Positions 1-4,052 of a stretch of DNA of 7,068 nucleotides are shown piece by piece (the first letter of the stretch is position 1; each line of letters begins with the position of its first letter). The notes below the pieces were generated by a model, which made no database searches, was not told where the DNA came from, and saw nothing but the letters and a program-made list of their open reading frames with translations. Source of the DNA: Alphaproteobacteria bacterium (GTDB taxonomy: Bacteria; Pseudomonadota; Alphaproteobacteria; Rickettsiales; JAFLCR01); the NCBI GenBank assembly GCA_017302755.1, contig JAFLCR010000017.1, positions 9,390-16,457 of the forward strand, written 5' to 3'. A program made the translations under genes and the position numbers.

Positions 1-2
1 TC

Positions 3-947
3 GAGGTAAGCCTGCTCAAGAGCCTGGCCGATCTCTATGTCGCCGAAAAGGAATATTTCAAGGCGCTGGAAGCCTGGCGCGAGTTGGTGACGAATTATCC
101 CAACACCCGCGAGGCCGTCGAATCCGCGCAGAAGATGAGCGATACCTTCCTCGCCCTCTTCGTCAAGGGCGAGGCGGACAGCATGGCGGCGCTCGATGCC
201 CTTTCGCTCTTCTATGAATTCCGCGACCTCACCCCTCCGGGCGAGGATGGCGACGTGGTGATCCGCAACCTCGCCGACCGGCTGGTATCCGTGGACCTGC
301 TCGACCGCGGCGCAGCGCTGCTCACGCACCAGATCCGCTTCCGACTCGCGGGGTTGGAGAAGGCGCGCGTTGGCACCAGGCTGGCGTTGATTCACGTGCT
401 CAACCGCAGCCCGCAACTGGCGCTCGACGTGCTGGAATTCACCAAGATGGACGGGCTGCCCGCCGAGCTGGAAACCCAGCGCGGCATGATCGCGGCGCGG
501 GCGCTTTCCGAGCTCGACAAGAAGGAAGACGCGCTCGCCATGATCGAGAAGGATACCAGCGAGGAAGCCGAGATGCTGCGCGTGGACATCTTCTGGCGGC
601 TCAAGGACTGGCCGAACGTCATCCGCCTCATCCAGCGCCAGCTGATCGGACGCGAACTTAACCCCGAACCGCTGAATCCCATGGAAAGCGAGTTAGTGAC
701 GCGGCTGGCCGTTGCCTATATCCTCGATAATTACTTCGAGGGCTTAAGTGTGCTGCGGCAGAATTTCGGCAAGCTGATGAAGGAAGGGCCGCAGAAGGAT
801 ACGTTCGATTTCCTCACCCGCGAAACGGAAACCATCGACCCCAAAAACTACGAGAAGGTGACGGCGGACATCACCAAGTTCGAAGGCTACGTGACCAAGC
901 TGAAGGAACGGCTCAAGGCGAAAAAGCTGAGCGACGTGGTGCCGTAA
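3..947 (+). CDS. C-terminal part of a large TPR-like helical-repeat protein (5' truncated)
   Basis: The frame is open from the first complete codon, so the gene begins upstream of the window; 314 residues are visible before the TAA at 945-947. Internal TTG and ATG codons are not needed as starts. The protein is almost wholly alpha-helical with TPR-like helix pairs: LADLYVAEKEYFKALEAW near visible residues 9-26, ARALSELDKKEDALAMIEKD near 165-184, and a WRLKDWPNVIRLI stretch near 198-210. The C-terminus is lysine-rich. I see no catalytic motif or membrane segment in the visible part. TPR proteins are scaffolds for protein-protein contacts. I recall long proteins of this type in or next to flagellar loci of Rhodospirillales-like bacteria, so a flagellar or envelope scaffold role is plausible, but this is inference. 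The gene runs toward, and nearly touches, the convergent 951-1379 gene. Coding status is near certain; the function is not assigned. Confidence 0.85.
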   Translation, partial: EVSLLKSLADLYVAEKEYFKALEAWRELVTNYPNTREAVESAQKMSDTFLALFVKGEADSMAALDALSLFYEFRDLTPPGEDGDVVIRNLADRLVSVDLLDRGAALLTHQIRFRLAGLEKARVGTRLALIHVLNRSPQLALDVLEFTKMDGLPAELETQRGMIAARALSELDKKEDALAMIEKDTSEEAEMLRVDIFWRLKDWPNVIRLIQRQLIGRELNPEPLNPMESELVTRLAVAYILDNYFEGLSVLRQNFGKLMKEGPQKDTFDFLTRETETIDPKNYEKVTADITKFEGYVTKLKERLKAKKLSDVVP

Positions 948-950
948 ACA

Positions 951-1379
951 TCAAAACGTCGGAAAAACATTCCTATCCTTGCTCCCCTCACCCCGAACTG
1001 TTTGCCTCCAGTTTGTCAGCAACGTGGCGCAGCCTTGAGGGTCAGAGTGCGGCGGGGGCATATCAAGCGTTGATTGCAATTCATTGCGGCACAGATCAAA
1101 CGCATTGTTCACCAGCATGCCGATATCGCATCCGGCTTTGACCATAAGCCACGCGGAGTTTTCCCCATCTATCCGTTCCACCCGGATGAAGTCCGCATGC
1201 CCCGCGTTATGCGCCTGCATTTCATAAGCCAGTTGATCCGCATGCTTTGCTTTCATCAGCGCGGTCTGGAGCTGGTCTGCATTCCCTTGCGTCGTGCGCA
1301 TCAGCAACGTCCGCTCATCGGCCACGTATTCGATGACCCAGGCATAGCCGTATATTTCGGAATAAAGCGACTGCATCAT
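951..1379 (-). CDS. Hypothetical 142-aa soluble protein, family not recognised
   Basis: This is a complete 142-codon frame. The start is a double ATG (MMQSLYSEIYGYAW), preceded by GGGAAAGC directly before the first ATG; the second ATG gives a slightly better spacing, so the true start may be 3 bases further in. Composition is that of a small mixed alpha/beta cytoplasmic protein: no signal peptide, no hydrophobic segment long enough for a membrane helix, two Cys (in GCDIG and DLCRNE) and a basic C-terminus. I do not recognise a family. It is separated from the leftward flagellar operon by about 270 bases of AT-richer, repeat-bearing DNA, so it probably has its own promoter. Its stop lies 3 bases from the stop of the convergent TPR-like gene. 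An overlapping frame on the other strand is judged a shadow, because this one has a ribosome-site candidate and a normal amino-acid mix. It could be a recently acquired or lineage-specific gene. Confidence 0.65.
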   Translation of the reverse strand: MMQSLYSEIYGYAWVIEYVADERTLLMRTTQGNADQLQTALMKAKHADQLAYEMQAHNAGHADFIRVERIDGENSAWLMVKAGCDIGMLVNNAFDLCRNELQSTLDMPPPHSDPQGCATLLTNWRQTVRGEGSKDRNVFPTF

Positions 1380-1428
1380 GCTTTCCCATCGTTAGAAAGC
1401 ACCTACATACAGAATGTTCTTTACAATT

Positions 1429-1456
1429 TAATGACTTAAGATGTTGGGTAATGACT
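1429..1456. repeat. Direct repeat TAATGACT x2, 20 bp apart
   Basis: TAATGACT occurs at 1429-1436 and again at 1449-1456, start to start exactly 20 bp, about two helical turns. Read on the minus strand these are two AGTCATTA boxes, 50-77 bases upstream of the start of the 142-aa gene. That arrangement fits two half-sites for a regulator bound on one DNA face. The boxes are short and could be chance. Confidence 0.35.
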
Positions 1457-1478
1457 CAGTTTGAAAAAACCCTGAATC

Positions 1479-1588
1479 TTGTCATTCCCGCGCAGGCGGG
1501 AATCCATAACCACGGGCGTCTGGAATAGCGAAAGGCAGATCATCTCATAGCAGGTGAGTATGGATTCCCGCCTGCGCGGGAATGACAA
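1479..1588. repeat. Perfect 30-bp inverted repeat, REPIN / dRS3-like
   Basis: The left arm is 1479-1508 and the right arm 1559-1588; they are exact reverse complements over 30 bases, around a 50-base centre. Each arm is itself a hairpin: the 20-base core ATTCCCGCGCAGGCGGGAAT (1484-1503; its complement at 1564-1583) has an 8-bp stem and a 4-base loop. The core fits ATTCCC-N8-GGGAAT, the consensus of the neisserial dRS3 repeats. Closely similar GTCATTCCCGC...GCGGGAATCCA repeats are dispersed in many proteobacterial genomes. Two palindromic units in opposite orientation resemble a REPIN/BIME, although the GTAG foot typical of RAYT-recognised REPs is absent. I see no flanking target duplication. 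It sits just downstream of the DUF4169 gene and could form an mRNA 3'-end hairpin, but neither arm is directly followed by a T-run. Confidence 0.85.
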
Positions 1589-1652
1589 TTTCAACCGGAT
1601 TCACTACCAGCTATTGCCTCAGAACTCTGCCCCGAAACCCCTCCCGGGCTAC

Positions 1653-1835
1653 CTAGTCGTCCGTTTCCAGCTTATGCCCTTGCAGATGGCTTTCCGCATG
1701 CTCAGCCTCACGCTTTTCTTTCTGCTTTTCCGCTTTGCTGCGCCCATATTTCAACCGGTTTTCAGCGGCGGCTTTTTCTTTTGCCGTGCGCTGCTTGGCT
1801 TTGCGCTTTTTATTGAGGTTGATGACGTGAGTCAT
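1653..1835 (-). CDS. DUF4169 family small basic protein
   Basis: This is a 60-codon gene beginning MTHVINLNKKRKAKQ and ending KLETDD before TAG. It matches what I know of the DUF4169 family: an N-terminal VNL-(N/R)-(K/R)-x-RK segment, then a highly charged Ala/Lys/Glu helix containing NRxxxGRSKAEK (residues 26-37 here), then an H-L-x-G-H-(K/R)-L-E ending (HLQGHKLE at 50-57). Family members are about 50-65 aa and, to my knowledge, found mainly in Alphaproteobacteria; the function is unknown. The protein is strongly basic and helical, which could suit nucleic-acid or ribosome binding, but that is speculation. It starts 14 bases after the fliP stop, so it is probably the last gene of the csrA-fliP transcript. 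There is no clear Shine-Dalgarno sequence (the upstream bases are TTATTTCCC). The frame stays open far upstream inside fliP, but the family begins at this ATG. Confidence 0.8.
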   Translation of the reverse strand: MTHVINLNKKRKAKQRTAKEKAAAENRLKYGRSKAEKQKEKREAEHAESHLQGHKLETDD

Positions 1836-1849
1836 GGGAAATAAGAGCT

Positions 1850-2593
1850 TTAAAACTCCGTCCCAAAACTCTTCACCAAGCTGCCGGCGATCATGTACCA
1901 GCCGTCCACCAGCACGAAGAAGATGATCTTGAACGGAAGGGAAATCAGCACCGGCGGCAGCATCATCATACCCATGGCCATCAGCGTCGAGGCCACCAGC
2001 ATGTCGATCACCAGGAACGGCACGAAAATCAGGAAGCCGATCTCGAAAGCGCGACGCAGCTCGCTGATCATGAAGGCGGGCACCAGGACTTTGAATGGAG
2101 TGGCCTCGGGGGTTTCGATGGTTTCGATCTTCGCCATGTCCTTGAAGAGCATCAGATCTTTCTCGCGCACATGCTTGAGCATGAAGGCGTGGAAAGGTGC
2201 GGCGGTTTTCTCCATGGCTTCCTTTTCGCCGATCTCCTCGTTCACCAGCGGCAGCACGCCCTGCTGGTAGGCCGCCTCGAAAGTGGGCGCCATGATGAAC
2301 AAGGTTAGAAACAGCGACAGGCCGATCAGCACCGCGTTCGGCGGCGATTGCTGCAGCCCCAGCGCCGTGCGCAGGAAAGACAGCACCACCACGATGCGCG
2401 TGAACGACGTCACCATCATCAGGATCGAGGGCGCCAGGCTGAGGACGGTGAGCAGCGCCACCATCTGGATCATGCGCGCCGTGGCCGAGCCGCTCGCCTT
2501 GCCGAGGTCCATGCTGAAAGTCTGGGCCAGGGCGTCGCCGGCCACGAGCACCAGAAGCCCCACTACCGGCACGATCAGCCACGCACGCTTCAT
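1850..2593 (-). CDS. fliP: Flagellar type III export gate protein FliP
   Basis: FliP forms, with FliQ and FliR, the protein-conducting gate of the flagellar export apparatus in the inner membrane at the base of the basal body. The 247-aa length is usual. Residues 1-24 are a signal peptide (MKRAW, hydrophobic core, ALAQ), which FliP characteristically has. Conserved blocks are FTRIVVVLSFLRTALG (64-79), QQSPPNAVLIGLSLFLTLFIM (81-101), PFKVLVPAFMISELRRAFEIG (166-186) and the C-terminal membrane part MGMMMLPPVLISLPFKI (207-223) with LVDGWYMIAGSLVKSF (228-243). The start overlaps the fliO stop by 4 bases (ATGA at 2593-2590), so translation is probably coupled; GGAAAGC lies just before the ATG. Placing fliO before fliP is the classical order, but here both are separated from fliQ/fliR, which lie on the opposite strand. 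Confidence 0.97.
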   Translation of the reverse strand: MKRAWLIVPVVGLLVLVAGDALAQTFSMDLGKASGSATARMIQMVALLTVLSLAPSILMMVTSFTRIVVVLSFLRTALGLQQSPPNAVLIGLSLFLTLFIMAPTFEAAYQQGVLPLVNEEIGEKEAMEKTAAPFHAFMLKHVREKDLMLFKDMAKIETIETPEATPFKVLVPAFMISELRRAFEIGFLIFVPFLVIDMLVASTLMAMGMMMLPPVLISLPFKIIFFVLVDGWYMIAGSLVKSFGTEF

Positions 2594-2883
2594 GCTTTCC
2601 GTTCTCCCTCGGTTTGGGCCGGGATGCTGCTTTCCACCAGCAGCCCCTCATTGCCACCGATCAGCAGCAGATGTTCTTTATCATCCCGCCGCACGAGCAG
2701 CAATGCCTGCCTGGGGTTGAGCGTGAGGCGCTCGATCACCTGCAGCCGCCGCGGCTGCCCTGTTCTGGGCGCACCCCATCCCTGCATCTGCGCCAGCTTG
2801 CGCAGGAGCAGCGCGCTGAGGCCGATGAGGCCGAGCACGAACAGCAGGGAAAGCACGACGCGAAAAAGGCTGACCGTTTCCAT
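2590..2883 (-). CDS. fliO: Flagellar biosynthesis protein FliO
   Basis: FliO is a small bitopic membrane protein that helps assemble or stabilise the FliP ring of the export gate. The 97-aa product has one membrane helix (about residues 7-29, LFRVVLSLLFVLGLIGLSALLL) followed by a cytoplasmic beta-rich domain. That domain shows the family pattern of a basic patch (RKLAQMQ, then RRLQVIERLTLNPRQALLLV at 46-65) and LLLIGGNEGLLVES (73-86). It is at the short end for the family, without an extended periplasmic N-terminus. The start is placed 6 bases after the stop of the 125-aa gene. No Shine-Dalgarno sequence is visible (CCCGCC precedes ATG), so re-initiation after the upstream gene is likely. The end overlaps fliP by ATGA, a typical fliO-fliP junction, which strengthens the call despite weak FliO conservation. 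Confidence 0.93.
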   Translation of the reverse strand: METVSLFRVVLSLLFVLGLIGLSALLLRKLAQMQGWGAPRTGQPRRLQVIERLTLNPRQALLLVRRDDKEHLLLIGGNEGLLVESSIPAQTEGERKA

Positions 2884-2889
2884 GGCGGG

Positions 2890-3267
2890 TTACGGCTCGC
2901 TTTCTTCCTTGGTCTGGGTTTTGGCGGATTTGGGTTTGGGCGTGAGCGTATCGCTGCGCGAATAGGCGGCGCTCGCCTTGCGCTTCTTGTCGATGTCGGC
3001 CAGTTGGTTGGCCACCTGGTCGCGCTGGCGTTTCAGCTCGCTTTCCAGCGCGTCCAGTTCCTTCACCAGTTCCTCCAGCGGCGCCTGCATGGCGGCAGCC
3101 TGCTCCTTCGGCAAGGCTAGCACAAAACCGGAAAGCTGGGAAATCAGCGTATCCAGCCCCTGGATATTCACTTCCTCGCCCTTGCTCAGGGCTTCGGCGT
3201 AACCGCGGATGACCGCCCGCACTTCCTGCATCAGGGGCTCGGCGTCCTGGTTCTTGGGCTTCGTCAT
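2890..3267 (-). CDS. Unrecognised 125-aa coiled-coil protein in the flagellar operon
   Basis: I do not recognise a named family. The product is soluble and almost all helical. An N-terminal helix (residues 10-30) is followed by an amphipathic segment with GLDTLISQLSGFVLALP (37-53), then a strongly heptad-like coiled coil (about 56-96, rich in Leu/Glu/Lys/Gln, e.g. ELVKELDALESELKRQRDQV). KASAAYSR (97-104) and a disordered Lys/Thr/Ser/Glu tail follow. Size, helicity and place in an export operon resemble the FlgN/FliT class of type III export chaperones; that is inference from context, not from a diagnostic motif. The ATG at 3267 overlaps the preceding stop by 4 bases (ATGA) and has GAGG 7 bases upstream. 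fliO follows after 6 bases. Alternatives are a FliH- or FliJ-like accessory protein or a lineage-specific basal-body factor. Confidence 0.85.
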   Translation of the reverse strand: MTKPKNQDAEPLMQEVRAVIRGYAEALSKGEEVNIQGLDTLISQLSGFVLALPKEQAAAMQAPLEELVKELDALESELKRQRDQVANQLADIDKKRKASAAYSRSDTLTPKPKSAKTQTKEESEP

Positions 3268-3374
3268 GATATGCCTCGCTTGTTCGTTTGCGCCCGCTGC
3301 ACAGCTTCGCTGCTCACATGGCGCGCCGCCGTGCGCGGCGGGCTGACGGCTCCTTCCTGCTCAAACTTAATCAT
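3264..3374 (-). CDS. 36-aa micro-gene in the csrA-fliOP operon
   Basis: This short frame begins MIKFEQEGAVSPPRTAAR and ends TNKRGIS. It carries the best ribosome-binding site in the window: AGGAGG (3386-3381) with 6 bases to the ATG. Its start overlaps the end of the FlhB-C-like gene by 8 bases (ATGATTAA) and its stop overlaps the ATG of the 125-aa gene by 4 bases (ATGA). It thus fills exactly the gap between two genes in a chain where nearly every junction is overlapped. The peptide is hydrophilic and basic, without a membrane segment or cysteines, and probably disordered. I know no family for it. It may be a real small protein, or a translated spacer that passes ribosomes to the next gene. 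The same frame extends upstream, but that part lies over the FlhB-C-like gene and is ignored. Confidence 0.6.
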   Translation of the reverse strand: MIKFEQEGAVSPPRTAARHVSSEAVQRAQTNKRGIS

Positions 3375-3672
3375 GCTTTCCCTCCTGCCGCTGCGAGTAG
3401 CTGGCATTGGCACGGTACACGTAACTGAGAATTTCCGCCACCGCCGCGTAGGCCTCCAGCGGGATGAAGGCGTTAATCTCCAGCGTGGAAAGAATTTCCA
3501 CCAGATCCGCATCCTCGCGCACCTTGACGCCGTGGGCTTGGGCGATCTCGATGATCTTTTCCGCGATCAGCCCTTTGCCGGAAGCCACCACTTTCGGGGC
3601 GGGATCCTGCCCGCGCGCGTATTCGAGGGCAACGGCTTTAGTTTCTTTATCCCCAGGCGGACGGGCGTTCAT
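3367..3672 (-). CDS. Stand-alone FlhB C-terminal-domain homolog (FlhX/YlqH-like)
   Basis: The 101-aa product matches only the cytoplasmic switch domain of FlhB/YscU proteins. It has the block APKVVASGKGLIAEKIIEIA (residues 25-44), the segment HGVKVREDADLVEILSTLEI (47-66), then IPLEAYAAVAEILSYVYR (70-87), the characteristic end of the domain. The four membrane helices of full FlhB are absent. The NPTH autocleavage motif expected before (Y/A)VAL is replaced by DKETKAVAL (8-16), so it should not self-cleave. It resembles the preformed C-terminal half that FlhB normally makes by cleavage. Stand-alone homologs (FlhX in Helicobacter, YlqH in Bacillus) are known, and the Helicobacter one can act as a spare part for FlhB. 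The ATG at 3672 is chosen because it overlaps the csrA stop (ATGA); an upstream in-frame codon at 3696 would lie inside csrA. A full-length flhB begins at 6322, so this is an extra copy of the domain. Confidence 0.92.
   Translation of the reverse strand: MNARPPGDKETKAVALEYARGQDPAPKVVASGKGLIAEKIIEIAQAHGVKVREDADLVEILSTLEINAFIPLEAYAAVAEILSYVYRANASYSQRQEGKHD
3381..3386 (-). promoter_or_regulatory. Strong Shine-Dalgarno site of the 36-aa gene
   Basis: On the minus strand AGGAGG stands 6 bases before the ATG at 3374. Most other starts in the window have weak or no Shine-Dalgarno sequences, so a full match here argues that this start is used. The site lies inside the final codons of the FlhB-C-like gene. 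Confidence 0.7.
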
Positions 3673-3899
3673 GGCTTCTCGCCGGGCTCGTCCCAATCCT
3701 CGAGCATGTCGGCGCCGCCGGTGGCCGCCGCCAGGTTTTCCTGCAGGATCTTGTCGTGGATTTCCTTGCGCAACACCGAGCTGCCGGGCGGGAACACGAA
3801 GCCGATCTTCGCCGTCTTGCCCTTCACCTCCACCAGGGTCAGTTCAATCGTGTTGTTAATGATGATGGATTGGCCGACTTTCCGGTTCAAATAGAGCAT
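3669..3899 (-). CDS. csrA: Carbon storage regulator CsrA (RsmA)
   Basis: CsrA is a small dimeric RNA-binding protein that binds GGA motifs near start codons and changes translation or mRNA stability; flagellar genes are common targets. The 76-aa product aligns without gaps to the classical protein. MLYLNRKVGQSIII covers residues 1-14; the RNA-contacting L4, R6 and R44 are kept (VLRKEI at 42-47); VKGKTAKIG stands at 25-33. Residue 40 is Ser and 43 is Leu where E. coli has Val and His. After about residue 55 there is an acidic tail (ADMLEDWDEPGEKP) that the 61-aa E. coli protein lacks. The start is fixed by the invariant ML(Y/I)L beginning. There is no Shine-Dalgarno sequence (CCCCGCCC precedes ATG), and the predicted leader is very short. 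It heads the leftward operon and overlaps the next gene by ATGA. Its place next to divergent flgB suggests control of flagellar expression, which is inference. Confidence 0.96.
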   Translation of the reverse strand: MLYLNRKVGQSIIINNTIELTLVEVKGKTAKIGFVFPPGSSVLRKEIHDKILQENLAAATGGADMLEDWDEPGEKP

Positions 3900-3917
3900 G
3901 GGCGGGGTTCGTGACAG

Positions 3918-3946
3918 ATTATAGACTACGGAGAGTATCGGAATTT
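3918..3946 (-). promoter_or_regulatory. Candidate promoter of the csrA-fliOP operon
   Basis: The minus strand has a perfect -10 hexamer TATAAT at 3923-3918. At 17-base spacing the -35 region is AAATTC, a poor match, within the AT-rich run GCTTAAATTCC. The predicted transcription start falls about 10-13 bases before the csrA ATG, giving an almost leaderless message with a C-rich leader and no Shine-Dalgarno sequence. The weak -35 hints at an activator or a non-housekeeping sigma factor. Confidence 0.45.
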
Positions 3947-3994
3947 AAGCTTTTGGCAATGTGATTTACGACGCATGCCCTTGTCTGATTTGGT

Positions 3995-4022
3995 TTTACT
4001 TCCGGCCAGGAAAGCGTATACT
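3995..4022 (+). promoter_or_regulatory. Candidate sigma-70 promoter of the flgB operon
   Basis: TTTACT (3995-4000, 4 of 6 to TTGACA) and TATACT (4017-4022, 5 of 6 to TATAAT) are separated by 16 bases. The start of transcription would fall near 4028-4030, leaving a leader of about 24 bases before flgB. The spacing and the position just ahead of the first gene make this the most likely promoter for the rightward operon. Confidence 0.5.
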
Positions 4023-4029
4023 GTGCTGG

Positions 4030-4039
4030 CTACATGTAG
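4030..4039. promoter_or_regulatory. Palindrome CTACATGTAG at the predicted flgB transcription start
   Basis: A perfect 10-bp palindrome lies 7 bases after the -10 box and 13 bases before the flgB ATG. A repressor bound there would block initiation. In RNA the 10 bases are too short for a stable hairpin, so a DNA site is the likelier reading. Palindromes of this length can also arise by chance. Confidence 0.3.
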
Positions 4040-4052
4040 TAGGTTTGGACTT

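Larger units (their letters stand above)
1380..1652. other. Non-coding, AT-richer intergenic region with repeats
   Basis: This stretch lies between the end of the leftward flagellar operon and the start of the 142-aa gene. By hand count, GC in 1381-1440 is about one third, far below the flanking genes. It should hold the promoter of the 142-aa gene, but I find no convincing -35/-10 pair. It contains a direct repeat (1429-1456) and a 30-bp inverted repeat (1479-1588), listed separately. I see no believable gene in it on either strand. Confidence 0.7.
3900..4052. promoter_or_regulatory. Divergent csrA / flgB promoter region
   Basis: This 153-base spacer is the only gap between the two flagellar operons and must drive both. 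It is more AT-rich than the genes and contains a sigma-70-type -10 box for each direction, listed separately, plus a 10-bp palindrome at 4030-4039. Because the two transcripts start about 120 bases apart by prediction, one regulator could act on both. I find no good sigma-54 or sigma-28 promoter in it. Confidence 0.65.

Noticed and set aside
1074..1439. 121-codon plus-strand frame opposite the 142-aa gene
   Set aside because: It has no ribosome site or family features and lies wholly opposite a better-supported gene over most of its length.
1461..1508. Rho-independent terminator formed by the left repeat arm on the minus strand
   Set aside because: The hairpin is strong, but the run of six T lies more than 10 bases after it instead of directly at the stem base.
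1479..1588. CRISPR-like repeat-spacer-repeat
   Set aside because: There are only two units and they are in opposite orientation; CRISPR repeats are direct. No cas genes are present.
1554..1844. Plus-strand frame starting MSMDSRLRGNDN
   Set aside because: The MDSRLRGND start is the well-known spurious translation of the ATTCCC-type dispersed repeat; the rest is antisense to the DUF4169 gene.
1653..2657. Long 334-codon minus-strand frame spanning fliP and the DUF4169 gene
   Set aside because: Over fliP it is Arg/Gly/Ala/His-rich translation of a GC-rich gene in the wrong frame; only its last 60 codons are real (the DUF4169 protein).
3375..3512. N-terminal extension of the 36-aa frame to give an 82-aa protein
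   Set aside because: The added part is Arg/Trp-rich out-of-frame translation of the FlhB-C-like gene; the ATG at 3374 has the strong ribosome site.
3271..3894. 207-codon plus-strand frame opposite csrA and the FlhB-C-like gene
   Set aside because: It is antisense to genes with clear family signatures and has no homology-like features.
3951..3970. Sigma-54 promoter starting at TGGCA upstream of flgB
   Set aside because: The required GC of the -12 element is missing at the right distance (TTAC is there instead).
3975..4052. Longer flgB start adding 26 residues
   Set aside because: It would begin before the predicted -10 box, and the added residues do not look like a FlgB N-terminus.
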